NCBI GenBank assembly: GCA_037127255.1
Contig: JBANSL010000018.1
Coordinates: 12,187,175-12,251,174, forward strand
DNA: 64,000 nucleotides
Reading direction: 5' to 3'
Source: Persicaria tinctoria
Lineage: Eukaryota > Streptophyta > Magnoliopsida > Caryophyllales > Polygonaceae
Shown: piece by piece, positions 34,754 to 46,469 of the stretch
How the letters are laid out: every line of letters begins with the position of its first letter
Position numbering within the stretch: position 1 is the stretch's first letter
Position numbers and translations under genes: made by a program
Notes under the pieces: model-generated
The model's database searches: none
Told to the model about the DNA's origin: nothing
Seen by the model: only the letters and a program-made list of their open reading frames with translations

Positions 34754-35191
34754 GTGGTTCGGGTGTGCACACCCCTTAGGGTGTGCATTGTGCACAAATA
34801 TTATTCGGTGAAATGTGAAACATTATTCGGTGAAATTTTAAGCATTATTCGGTGAAATGTGAAACATTCTACCGAATACTGTTATGTTTTTTTGTTCCGT
34901 TCAATTCAGATTAAAACGTCCCAATTCCACTGAATAATTTATAACATTCTACCGAATAATGTTTAGTTTTTTTATTTATCCATTTCAATTAAAAGAAACC
35001 TCAATTCCCTAAACAATAGTTACAATTTATATGAAATGCCTCAAATTTCACCAAATAATGTTTCACATTTCCCTAAACAACACTCACATTTCACCGAATA
35101 ATGCTTCGAATTTCACTGAATAATGTTTCACATTTCACCGAATAATATTTTGTGCACAATGCACATCCTAAGCCTTGTGCACAAATTACCC
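34750..35191. mobile_element. Foldback element built of ATTATTCGGTGAAATG repeats
   Basis: The left arm (GTGTGCATTGTGCACAAATA, then ATTATTCGGTGAAATGTGAA repeats) is mirrored by the right arm over roughly 120-190 bp each. The ends are GGGTGTGG and, complemented, GGGTAATTTG. The arms themselves are tandem repeats of the ATTATTCGGTGAAA word. A target duplication cannot be read because the left flank is a TA repeat. The class (Mutator-like or other) is uncertain. Confidence 0.65.
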
Positions 35192-36415
35192 ATTCTCTAT
35201 CTGGTTAATTAAAATAATAGGTCAATTGGGAATAAATTTGTTTACAATGTGGAGATGATTATGTGGTATAATTTGGGCATATTTGTGGAGCCCAAAGAAT
35301 CTCATACTTGTGTTTCTTTTTCTAAATATAACATGTGTAACTGGTGCTAGTAAGTCGTGTGATTCGTGTAATCCGTGAGGATCCGAGGTGTAAGTGATCG
35401 ATGAGGATATTGTGAATGCAAAGTACTGTCTTTAAATTTGCCTCATCACTGACATGTTGTTTGCAAGAAACTCAAGGGCCATTGCTGTGGAATCGAACCC
35501 GTGTTGTTGCTAGCTAGAAGCAACCGTCACATCAGCCTTTTGCCCGGCTGACATATAGAGCAGCTTACTAGCTTAGTGTACATCAAGATGCTGATTCCAT
35601 TGTCATATACTGACTAGAGTTTTTTAACAGGCCGTTTGATGTGTACAAGATGCTGAAGCTACCTATTTAGCTCTAATGTAGATCATTTTACTGTGTGTTT
35701 AATTTAGACCGAAAGACGAAGAATGTGTGAAACAAGCTGATTACATTACATGAGTTGGTCTATAACAGATTAAGAGATCAAATGTGCTATTTTTGTAGCT
35801 CATCGGTTTGAATCAAATATACCTGAAAATCCGACATGCCTTGGCATACCAGAACTGCAGAAAATCTAAACTTTAGTTAGGTTGTATAAAAATTCCATCT
35901 AGCTGAGGCTGAGCCAAATGGAACAGTGGAAAATCCGATCCAATGTGTACGGTACGTATGTGAAGGAGCTGAGCTTGAGATAGAAAGAGGCGAACCGGCC
36001 ATTCGATCTAATATGCTGATAGCCGATGTAGAAGGGAAGTCGTCGAAACACCACTCCTTTTAAGGTATTTGGAATCCTTATCAGATATAAAAAAGAGATT
36101 TGAGAAAAAACGGCTTTTGCTTCATAAGCGAGTAGTTGGGAGAAATAAGGAATCGAGTACAGAGTTGTACAAGATGGATCGCTTTGTTTCGGAATCTACC
36201 AAATGATAAATTGATTGTATTTTGTGAGGAAAGGTTCCTTTAGGATAAGAAGATATGGGAAATTAAAGCAGTAACGTAGTGGTGATCGATCAGAGGAATC
36301 ATTTGTTATCATCAATCTACTTCATCAATTTCAATTTGTTGGGATTCAGGATTAGGGGTTACGTGCACACGTGCATAGTTTAGCACATCAGCCGAGCGGG
36401 TTACATCCTAAAACC
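35192..36415. other. Intergenic; possible tRNA-like fragment
   Basis: At about 35480-35560 the minus strand contains ACGGGTTCGATTCCACAGC, a good B-box/T-arm match, in a tRNA-like or SINE-like context. No complete cloverleaf or flanking duplication could be found. Nothing else is recognised. Confidence 0.3.
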
Positions 36416-37055
36416 TAGGACTGGATAAAATTTACAATGAAAACCAAATCAACGTGTACCAACCGAACCAACGTAATTGGTTCGGTATACCGAACCAAGT
36501 TTCAAAACTTGGTGCGGTAACGGTAATGAGAATGAAAAAATTGGTATTATCATTATCAACCAATTTCAAATTGGTTGGTACGGTAATACCAACTAATTCC
36601 TACCAAACCAATTATATCTAGTTTTATTTTTATTTTATTTATTTATTTTGTATTTGTTGTAAGTTTGTAACCTTTTTTTCTTCATAAAATGTTTTTAATC
36701 AATGGAGAAATACTAACTCGATTTCGATTAAGACGAAAACCTATAGTGTTAGTCGGAATAATGCCTTCCTATTACTATGCTGCTTTTACTATAGTGTTTA
36801 AACACTTTGTAATAACTTTGAAGTTTTATGTTGCTTTTGTCCTCAAATATAGTCGGTTCGGACGAAAACCTAAGTATTGGAATAATTTATACGTTTTAAT
36901 TAAGTTGTATTATATTTGCATGCTTAATTGCGGTTTAAGTTGGTAAACGACGAAAACCTATAGTGTTAGTCAGAATAATGCCTTCCTATTATTATCGGTT
37001 CGGACGAAAACCTAAGCATTATTCATGAATTAGTAATGTACCAATTTCACCCCTA
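36416..37055. mobile_element. hAT MITE with internal duplication
   Basis: Ends TAGGACTGGATAAAATT and, complemented, TAGGGGTGAAATTGG. The flanks carry the perfect 8-bp duplication CTAAAACC (36408-36415, 37056-37063). Inside, a block beginning GACGAAAACCTATAGTGTTA appears at about 36731 and 36949, and GGTTCGGACGAAAACCTAAG also occurs twice. Confidence 0.8.
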
Positions 37056-37712
37056 CTAAAACCAGTTGACAATAAGAGGAGTAACCTAATAGCTTATATA
37101 CTATGACTTATTTGTTCATATACTTAGTGATGGCAATGGGTCGGGTGGTGGGTGGATGGACCCCCATTTCACCCGACCCACCATGGATGATCAATCACCC
37201 CACTCGACCCACCACCCATATCCACTTCACTCATATCCAATTTCACCCATATCCATCGGGTGAGCGGGTGAAATGGGTGAAATATGGATGACATATGGAT
37301 GATTTTTGCTAAATACACATCACTGAATTCCAATAAAACATGTAGAGAAACAGTGGCTAAAATAACATCATCTTGCGCATTAAGTCTTAAATAAGTCATC
37401 ATAGGTTTAAATAACATTGTCTTAAACATACGGCCATAAGTTTTAAACACAAACGAGAGTTGATATAGCATTGTCTTAAGGAAAATAAGCCGCCCAGCAA
37501 CATCAAGACAAAAGTGGCAGAGGACGAAGAGGGCAAGAGGTTGCAGAACGAAGTGCCGATTAGGAAGTTATGGTTTAGGAAATTAAAAAGTTTATATATT
37601 TTTTATATAAAATATATAAATAATACTTTTATAATTAATGTAGATAGATGGTGGATCGGGTCGGGTGGTGGATGATGGGTCGAGTGGTGGATCGGGGGTG
37701 GGTGGAAAAAAT

Positions 37713-38708
37713 TAGACCTGGGCAAACGCGGGCCGGCCCGCCCGCCCGCAAAATTGGATAGGCTTGGGTAGGGGGAAAAGCTCACGCGGGCCGCTAGGCC
37801 CGGCCCGCGCCCGCAGCGGGAACGGGATTGGGTAAGCCATTCTACCCGTTGCGTGCCGCTAAGCCCGTAACGGGTACCCGCTAATTTTTTAATATATATA
37901 TATATATATATTATTAAATATATATATTATTAATTTTAAAAAATAAAATAAAATATCTATGTTCAATTACAAACCTACCGTATAATAAAATGGACCTTGC
38001 AACAAAGTGTGCAATGGGAAGCCAATAAAGCCAATAGTAACTATATACTCCCTCCGTCCAAAAATACATGGATTTTTACTATTCATGCACACTTTTTTAG
38101 GAGCTAAAAAGTATATAAAATATTATCTTTTTAGTTAATTTTTTTAATAATTACAAACTTATTATCAATAAGTTTGTAGTTATTAAAAAAGTTAATATTT
38201 TATATAGTTTTTACCTTCTTAAAAAAGCGTGCATGAATAGTAAAGTCTATGTATTTTTGGACGGAGGTAGTATGTAATAAGAAAAATTGATCACAATAAC
38301 TATAAATAATATTAATTATTCATATAAATAAAATTAATTATTCCATGTAATAAGAAAAACAGTAGCTATATACTCCTTCTAATAAGAAAAATTATTCCAT
38401 GTTATATTAATCATTCATATAAATAAAGTGACTATAAACAAAACAGTAACTATGGTAATAAGAAAAAAGAGTAACTATAAATCAAATTAATTATTCATTA
38501 AAAAAACAGTTAATATAGCTTTAATAAGAAAATTTGATTAGGTTTGCGGGTACCCGCGGGCTACCCGCATCCGCATTCGCGGACGGGATTGGATACGACT
38601 TTCAACCCGTTAAGCGGGCTTAGCCCGGCCCGCACCCGCAACAACGGGACAAAATATCAGATAAAGCCCGTCCCAAGCCCGGCCTGCGCCCGCGTTTGCC
38701 CGGGTCTA
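37713..38708. mobile_element. Nested hAT element with GC-rich arms
   Basis: Ends TAGACCTGGGCAAACGCGGG and, complemented, TAGACCCGGGCAAACGCGGG. It is flanked by the perfect 8-bp duplication GAAAAAAT (37705-37712, 38709-38716). The arms are rich in GGCCCG/CCCGC repeats and the middle is AT-rich. It lies wholly inside the element at 37125. Confidence 0.9.
38048..38270. mobile_element. Stowaway MITE, innermost insertion
   Basis: Ends CTCCCTCCGTCCAAAAATAC and its near-perfect inverse, 223 bp, with TA on both sides. It is the third layer of the nest. Confidence 0.9.
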
Positions 38709-38847
38709 GAAAAAATCTCACCCCACCCGATCCACCACCCATATCCACTTTCCACCCGCTTTTTTTTCGGGTTTTCACCCACTTTTTCGAATCGGGTGAT
38801 TCGGATTCGAGTCGGGTGCGGTTGAAATTGCCATCCCTACATATAAT

Positions 38848-39256
38848 CAATGTGAAACACATTTTATCTCTTCACATTAGTTCATTTTCTCAACAATTTG
38901 GTCATTGTTACTACAGTATTACTTGTTGTTGAGATTGGTTCAAGAAAACCACACACTGATTAATTTGATGAAATCCCATAAATTTGCTACAACAGCAAAT
39001 CGGATTGGTTCAAATTCGTAATTAACTTGTTCTAATTCGGATCGAGTTATTTCGTGTTCGGAATCAGATTGGTTCAAATTCGGATTATTAGTGTACAAGT
39101 TTAGAATATTTCGAGTCGGGTCAAAATTTGTCCGATCCGTAGTAGGAACAGCCGAACCGAAGAGGGTTTTTTCCCAGTCCTGGCTAGGGTTTTAGCCCAG
39201 CAGCAAATCGCTCGTCCTCCTCACTCCTCTCCCCGATCTGCGATCGGACTCTCATC
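38848..39256. other. PPR gene upstream region
   Basis: AAATTCGGATT/GGTTCAAATTCG words repeat at about 39000-39110, a degraded repeat without clear ends. The last about 100 bases, C/T-rich, probably include the 5' UTR. Confidence 0.4.
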
Positions 39257-41617
39257 ATGAATCTCAGGCATTTCCTCTCTAAGCAATCAATCAACCATCT
39301 CTCCAGATTCAAACGTAGAAAATCCCCGTATCAATTCATCTCTTCTTCGTATAACGCTTCAGCCATTTCTGCTCAAGCATCTCCCTCTCCCACCACCAAT
39401 GGCGGCGGCGACTCCTCCGGATCTACCTTCTCCACAAGGCAGTTCCATTCCACTCCACAACTCAAATCGACAACCCTTGCCGCGAATCTGGAATCTGCCG
39501 ATGACCCGGAGGAAGCCGACGACACTATGAACGAGTTCCTGTCCCGATTCGTCTACATAATGCGCGGCAAGCTCACCGCCGCCTATCCAGACAGCGACAA
39601 GCACACGGTGAACGCGATGCTGCTGGTGATCGTGGAGAAGGTCGTGGCGGAGATGGAGAAAGGAACCCTAGGGTCGATGCTGGGGGAGGGGATGTCGACC
39701 GAGGGGACTTCCAATGATTTCAGCGACGATCTGTGGAGCACGGTGTGGGAGGTGAGTAATACGGTGTGCGAAGACATGGATAAGCAGAGGAAGAAGGAGC
39801 AGATGAAGAAGTTCTTGCAGTCCGAGGAGGTTAAGAAGATGGCGAGGTTCGCCAGCGAGGCCGGAATCCGAGGGGATATGCTCAGGGAGCTCAAGTTCAA
39901 GTGGGCGAGGGAGGAGATGGAGAAGAGCGAGTTCTATGAGAGTTTGAAGGAGCTGAAAGAGGAAGAGGTTTCCGGCGAGCAGGAATCGGGAGCTGGAGAG
40001 GCTGGAGAGGCTGCAGAAAAGGGGAAATTTGTTGGCCTTCCGAAGAGGAAGGGGAAGATCAAGTATAAGATTTATGGTTTGGATTTGTCTGATCCCAAGT
40101 GGAAGGAAGCTGCTGATAAGATTCACGAGGCCGGGGAGGTTATGTGGCCTAAGGAGGCGAAGTCGATTACTGGTAAATGCAAGCTGGTGACTGAGAAGAT
40201 ACTGTCAATGGAGGAAGAGGATGATCTTCCCCCTCTTTTGGCTGAATGGGCGGAGTTGCTTAAGCCTAGCAGGGTGGACTGGGAAAGTCTACTTAAGAGG
40301 CTGCAGGAGCGCAGCATCCGACTATATTACAAGGTATAATAAACTGGAATGAATTGAGCTTTTAAGTTGGAATTTGATGTGGTTTACTATGATTTGATTG
40401 TGGTGTGTTATAATGTAGTATGTATGTGTTGTGATTCGGAGATGAAGGATGTTGATTATGTAGGATTGTGTGTTGAAATGGCGATGTTTGCATCAAATGA
40501 TTGCTTATGCCTTACCATTTCTTGTAGTGGTACTGTTATTTAAAGAAATGAATGTTTTGATTTGTAGGCTGCAGAGCATCTTTTGGATGAGCCTAGCTTT
40601 GAAACGAACATTCATGATTTCTCAAAGCTTATTGGTGCTTATGCTAAAGAGGGGCGGATGGAGGATGCAGAGAGAATACTGGCAAAGATGGATGAAAATG
40701 GGATACAGCGTGATATTCCGACGTTGATCATTCTTGTTCACATGTACACCAAAGCAGGTGATATTGACCGTGCTAAACAAGCTTTTGAGACCTTGAAGAA
40801 TCAAGGATTCAGGCCGGATGTGCAGGTTTACAGCGCTATGATCATGGCATGCGCAAATGCTGGTGAGCCTAGGTATGGTGAATCGTTACAGAGGGATATG
40901 GAAGCCAGGGACATAAAATCCTCAGAGGAGATATATTTGGCGCTGCTTCGTGCTTATGCTAAACTAGGTGATTATAGCGCCGCCCAGAGGATTTCAATTG
41001 GCATGCAGTTTGCTAATATCCAGCCTACGGCGGAATCCTGCACCTTGCTTCTTGAGGCTTGTGGACTAAGTGGTAAGTCGGAAGAAGTTATGGAGAGGAT
41101 CAACACGACAGAGTTCAACTTTGACAACATGATAAAAGTAGGAATCAAGCCTGATGACAAGTCTGTTGCTGTCATGGTGGCTACATACAAGAGGAGAAAC
41201 TTACTGGACAAGGCCCTAGATCTGTTAATGCTGCTGGAAAAGCAGGGATTTGAACCGGGGATGTCTACCTACACAGCTTTGCTTGATTGGCTGGCTGAAC
41301 TGCAATTAGTAGATGAAGCTGAACAAGTACTGGATAAAATTTCTCATTTGGGCGAGACGCCTCCTTTGAAGATCCATGTAATCCTCTGTGATATGTATTC
41401 AAGAGCTAAAGTTGAGAAGAAGGCTTTGCAAGCCTTGGGGGTTTTAGAAGCCAAGAAAGATCAGCTGACGCAAGCCGAGTTTGAGAGAGTCATAAGGGGG
41501 CTAAAGGAGGGGAAGTTTATCCAGGACGCTCAAAGAATGCTGGAGTCTATGGAAGCTTTAGGTTTTACCGAATCTGTACCTTCCCGAGTTTTCATGATGG
41601 CAACTCCTTCAAATTAA
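39257..41617 (+). CDS. P-class pentatricopeptide repeat (PPR) protein
   Basis: Exons 39257-40333 and 40568-41617, joined by a 234-bp GT-AG intron in phase 0 (...YYK | AAEHLL...), give 708 residues. The N-terminus is Arg/Ser-rich without acidic residues (MNLRHFLSKQSINHLSRFKR), typical of a mitochondrial or plastid transit peptide. Residues about 80-360 form a charged helical region without PPRs. From about 374 there are roughly nine 35-residue PPR motifs (FSKLIGAYAKEGRMEDAERI, then VYSAMIMACANAG and TYTALLDWLAELQLVDEAE). There is no E or DYW domain, so it is P-class. Such proteins bind organellar RNA to aid processing, stability or translation. The target and orthologue are not assigned. Confidence 0.9.
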
Positions 41618-44411
41618 ATGCAGACTAGTTTCATTCTTCCCCTGTGAGTTTTCATAGCACCTTCAAAACAGGCTTTCATTTGATCAGATCTACCCATAAA
41701 GGTTGGCTGTGAAACAACCCTAGCTTGAATTGTTTTCTGTTTCTAATACTGACCACATCTAAGAGTCATTACTCGTTACATGTGTTTTTCCCCCTAGTTA
41801 GAACCTGTTATTTCACAAGTTGCTGTTCTCAACATGGTATCACATTTTCACAAGCTTTGTTAAGGAATTTTTGCCAAAACCAGTTATCATATGGAGTTGG
41901 AAAACAACTTGTTGCAAGAATTGAAACATGATTCCTGCAAACTATGGCTTGAATCATGGTCTAAAAAGCATCAAGACCTCTTACAAGGATTCAAAAGTAA
42001 ATGTTTCGCCAGATTTGATCATTCATAAGAGCCCCATCAAATGTAGATGTAGGTAAACACCGGCCAAAGCATTCAAAAACACATTTGTGCTCATCTACAT
42101 GAGAGAATATAAGATGTATCAATATACGGAGATAAAAGGGGAACTCTATCTTTAGGGTAAACTACAGAAAACCACCCCTTAAATAGAGCATATTGCTCAA
42201 AACCACCCCTTAAATTCAATATTGTCGAAAACCACCCTTTATATACCTTTTATTTGCCAAAAACCACCTCGCCTCTTGTAAAATAAAGTATGAAATCCAC
42301 GGTGGTATGGTTGCAAGTTGCAATTCATGATTGTAATCTTGAATCTTTTAACAAAATAATACATTTCAGAGGAGGACGATGAAGCTCGAGAGAAACCTGG
42401 TTGAATTTTGACCTAACTTTTTTTTTTCCCCTTAATTTTCGAAATTAAATCTATTCATTAGTGGATAATATTTTTCACAGAATATGGATAATAATCTAAG
42501 CAGCGAATCTAATAACCCTTAGAAAGCAATTCAAGATATCATTAGTGAATGTATAGTCCTATAAACTCTCCTCAAACTCTAGCCCGATTGCCTTTAATTC
42601 AAGCCCTACAAATGCCGCAACCTCCATCATGATATGTTTCCGAATTTGGGAACTCTAACCGCACCCTCGGTGACAATGCTCTCTGTGACACTCCTTTTTG
42701 CATATTCTTGCGATGTCGACATTTCTTTTTCTCGTATACAATCTCATCCACCCTCTTGAACTGCATTGTTACGAATAGTTCAAGAATTTTAAATACAAGT
42801 TCAAACTGTTTTCTTTTTGCATAAATTTAGCGAAGATAGAAATTGACTACCGTTCTCACTCCCTTTCCTTAGGGGATGTTTACAAACTTTGCATCCATAC
42901 TCGACGGCCGACACGCTCATTGTTGTTAAACCCCGGCTTCTTCGATTGTAAGAAGACAATGTCGTTGTTGTTAACCTGAAAACGTTGGATTTTATCGTCG
43001 TCGATCCGCCCATTAACCCTAACAACGTATTCATGCGACGACTTGAGAACCTTTCGCACCATTCAAACCAACCAAATATTTCAGTCCCTTAGGAAAGAAA
43101 TTTGCAAGATTTTTGGGGCATATTTGTGATTTTGTAGATCGGTTTAAGAACCCGAATTGTTAAACCTCAGGAATAATACGTGAATTAAAAATTATAACGT
43201 TACAAACCTGGAGAATTGTGCGGCCAGAATGATTGATTAAGTCGATCTTGCGAAGAGAGTGATGTGCTTTAAATTTTGTAAAGAGATGCAAATGTCTAAT
43301 AATATCCCTTTTTATATAAAATAATAATAATAATAAATGTCTAACAACATATGTATGTTTGTATATTTTTTCTTACAAGATGATATTTAAAAAATATTAT
43401 AATTAATATTCTAAAATATTAACTTTTTTAATTTAAATATTTTAAAAACATCATTTTATAAGAAAAAAAGTGTAAAAATATATATTATTAGACATTTACA
43501 ATATAAATATATTTTATATGATTATTTTTATTATGAAAAATCCTAAATAAATAAATGCAACAAGTAGTGTTATATTATGGGGAGTTCCGTCATAAAAATA
43601 AAAAATCCGTAAGACCATTGCTCAAAATATGAACCGGTCCGAAAATCGAATTGAAACAGGGCTGGAAACCCCGGTTTTGGTTCAGCTTGACTACAAGTCA
43701 ATTCGGACTACGATCCTGACAAAAAACCGGAACCAAATCAATTTTTTTGGTTTAGGCCGAAAAAACCGATTTTTAGCTTTTTTTTTAAATTAAACTTTTT
43801 AAAAGAGGGAATTGTTTCCGCTGAAGGTATTACTAATTTTCCGACACTTTTATCTCAATGTTCTGGAGCTGTTCAAATACTGTATCCAAGCCTAACAAAT
43901 GGATTCCAACCCCAAATCAATTGGCGTTGAATAGAGTAAGCCACCTACTTGTATGCTAGCTCAGAATCATCCTAACTTTCGATGTGGGATTGCTTGTTTC
44001 ATATGTGCATACCCAACAATTGACGGGACTTTCAGGAGAGACGAGTTTGAGGCCGCGAAGGGAGTAGACTTGTCTGGGAGAAGGACCTGAAGGGCCTACT
44101 CTCATTCACGTCCGCCCTCGGGTGCCCCATCATGAGTCGGTTTTTTTCGGTCCATTCGAGTCTCGACCCAAAAAAATGAAAACCAATTGAACGGTTTCGG
44201 GCCGAGTGACAGTCCTCCCTCTTTGAAAAATAGGGCCGTCACTTTTGACTCAAACAGTTTAATTCGATTTAATTTAGACCAGTTCGGTCCGTTTAAGTAA
44301 CCCTACTTGGAACTTGTTGTGATTTGCCTATTATTTAAACCCCTTAAAATATATTTTGGGATTTGTGGGAGTGTGTAATTGCTATTCACACCATATTCAC
44401 ACCATTCAACC
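41618..44411. other. Intergenic, mostly decayed repeats
   Basis: PPR 3' UTR is expected in the first few hundred bases. At 42640-43062 two minus-strand frames look weakly protein-like (a 60-codon frame from 43062, and MQFKRVDEIVYEKKK near 42765) and could be pieces of a decayed gene, with no recognised domain. From about 43630 to 44240 there are GGTTCGG/CCGAA-rich words of an old transposon without readable ends. Confidence 0.35.
42163..42262. mobile_element. Single Mutator-like terminal repeat
   Basis: GGGTAAACTACAGAAAACCA followed by tandem AAACCACCCCTTAAAT words strongly resembles Mutator-like foldback ends such as the one at 48407. The opposite end was not found, so it is a fragment. Confidence 0.4.
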
Positions 44412-44641
44412 TAGAGGTGACAAAATCTAACCCGATCCAACCCACTTGAACCCAAACCCAAAAATCTAGTAGGCACAACCCGAATCTGAATTGGCCCGAC
44501 ACCCGAATGGACAAGAACATAGACAAACCCAACCCGACCCATACCCGACCAGTCCTTGACCCGATGTGAACAAGACCCTATTCTTCCTTATAATTATTTT
44601 AATTTTCTAATTTTTAAATACTCAAATAACTTTGAACTATA

Positions 44642-44876
44642 CTCCCTCCGTTAATTAAAACTTGACGTTTTACTATTCACGCACGCTTTTTTAGGAGTTA
44701 AAAACTATATAAAATATTAACTTTTTCAATAATTTTTTTTAATAATTTCATACTTATTTCAATTAGTATGAATTTATAAAAACAAATGTAAAAAATGTTA
44801 ATATTTTATATAGTTTTTATCATTCTAAAAAAACGTGCATGAATAGTAAACGATAAGTTTTAATTAACATAGGGAG
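44642..44876. mobile_element. Stowaway MITE
   Basis: Ends CTCCCTCCGTTAATTAAAAC and its inverse (GTTTTAATTAACATAGGGAG), flanked by TA on both sides. It belongs to the same family as the element at 9565. Confidence 0.85.
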
Positions 44877-44948
44877 TACTAAATAAATGAAGTTTAATAC
44901 TCATAATTAAGGTTAATAAAAATAACCATCATTCTATAATAAATTTTA

Positions 44949-45274
44949 GGGCTCGTTTGGTTGGCACAATGACACCTGAAAAACCCAGGAAGTAAATAAA
45001 ATACATGTGTTTGATTGGATTTTTTATCACAAAAAAACTCAGTAAGTTAAATTCCTAGGAATTTAAATCCCTCCATTTCAAAGGAATTCAACTTACCTAC
45101 TCCACTAGGTAAGTTGCAATTCCACCTTTTATAATTAGAAAATTCCACTTTCCTTGTTTTAATTCTTACCATCTAAAATTCAACCAAACATATTTTTTCA
45201 ATTCCCGATGAGTGCAATTCGTGTGAATTCAATTCCCGGGAAATTGTTCTTCCCGTGTTAAACCAAACGAGCCC
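44949..45274. mobile_element. Tourist-like MITE (PIF/Harbinger)
   Basis: Ends GGGCTCGTTTGGTT and its exact inverse AACCAAACGAGCCC, flanked by TTA at 44946-44948 and 45275-45277; 326 bp. Confidence 0.9.
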
Positions 45275-45414
45275 TTAATGTAACCCGACTTGACCCTCCG
45301 ACCCGAAATCCATTTGACCCGACCAAAACATACAATATAGCCGACATATGACCAAACCCGAATGGGTATACTCGAATCTACCCGAACAAGTGAACAACCG
45401 AATTGCCACTTCTA

Positions 45415-45728
45415 ATTGAAGCTTCCAGCAGCAGCTCTCCAGTTGCGATTCAAACGCAGGTGAGCAACTCCTTCAGCTTCCCCTTGCTCTCGGTTTAAAT
45501 TAGAACTTTATAGGTTCGAATTTTTTTGATTCCTCGCTTTTCTTTCCCGGATGACCCGGATCCCGATCCCTAAAGTTCAGTTATATACAGGTTTTCGATT
45601 TGTTTGTTTTTGAAATACAATTTTTTGCTTCAATTTCGTTCAATGGAACATGGAACTGAGCAATTTAGGTTATGGATTTGCCAGACTTTGAGGTTCTGAT
45701 TTGTACCTCATCGTTCTCATTGTTAGAT

Positions 45729-45794
<66 letters not shown>

Positions 45795-46469
45795 TATTGT
45801 AAGATGCATATTGGGTTTTTCTGTTATTGCCTGCACACTTGAGATCAAGTTGGAATTGCAATTGGCACATTATAATAAATGAACAAGTTGCATGTTTCTT
45901 CTTTATTTTCCTTACTGTTTTTTCATGGTAGCTAGTTGAACTGCATTTTCTTTCTTTACCTCACTTGATTGGGCCTGTGTTTTGAAACTGTTCAATGCTT
46001 GGCACTTGGACTCTTGGAGCAATTTAGAGTACTTAGGTGGTTGATTGATTTTACTGTTTTAAGTTGGATTTGTATGTTGAACTAATTTGCTTATTGTCTT
46101 TCCCACTTGATTCCAGAATGCCTCTGATGCTTTGCCTTGAATATTCTAGATTCATTTTTCCCACCAAAATAGATCTATATTCTAGATTTATTTTAGTTAA
46201 GGATGTTGAATATATGTTGATGATTAGAGAATATAAGATGTATCAACGTAGGGAGATAAAAGGGTAACTCCTATCTTTATTTAGCTCTACATTTTTTATG
46301 CAACATATATAAAAATGACAGATATCCAGCCTATGCTAACAAGCCCCATTATTCTGCAAAACTAAAACTACATTACCTATCCTGCCAACATATTAGGGTT
46401 TGAATTACACAGTACATGAGCCTATGAGCTTTATCAGAGGGAAGATTTACCATGTACAATCGGTTGCTT
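45415..46469. other. Intergenic and downstream flank of the Tubby-like gene
   Basis: At about 45425-45465 CAAACGCAG-GTGAGC looks like a leader exon with a donor site, but no coding frame follows. The last about 200 bases are the probable 3' UTR of the Tubby-like gene. Confidence 0.35.
45731..45792. repeat. (TA)n microsatellite
   Basis: About 30 TA dinucleotides. Confidence 0.95.

Larger units (their letters stand above)
37125..38839. mobile_element. hAT element hosting two nested insertions
   Basis: Ends TAGTGATGGCAATGGG and, complemented, TAGGGATGGCAATTTC. The flanks CATATACT (37117-37124) and CATATAAT (38840-38847) agree at 7 of 8 bases. Both subterminal regions are full of GGGTGGTGG/CACCCG words. 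Removing the nested element at 37713-38708 leaves a roughly 0.7-kb MITE of the same family as those at 2227 and 61492. Confidence 0.85.
44412..45414. mobile_element. hAT element hosting two nested MITEs
   Basis: Ends TAGAGGTGACAAAATC and, complemented, TAGAAGTGGCAATTCGG, with subterminal ACCCGA/CCCGACC repeats. The flanks ATTCAACC and ATTGAAGC agree at 6 of 8 bases, consistent with an old 8-bp duplication. It contains the Stowaway at 44642 and the Harbinger MITE at 44949. Confidence 0.7.

Noticed and set aside
35480..35560. Minus-strand tRNA or SINE
   Set aside because: A good B-box word exists, but no A box at proper spacing, no cloverleaf and no flanking duplication.
39359..40317. Long minus-strand frames within the PPR gene
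   Set aside because: They are reverse-strand shadows of a GC-rich exon; composition is Leu/Ser-rich without domains.
42880..43062. 60-codon minus frame (MVRKVLKSSHEYVVRVNG)
   Set aside because: Looks protein-like but has no known domain and no supported splice partner; kept only as a remark on the intergenic block.
45670..45870. Minus frame made of Tyr-Ile repeats
   Set aside because: It is the translation of a TA microsatellite.
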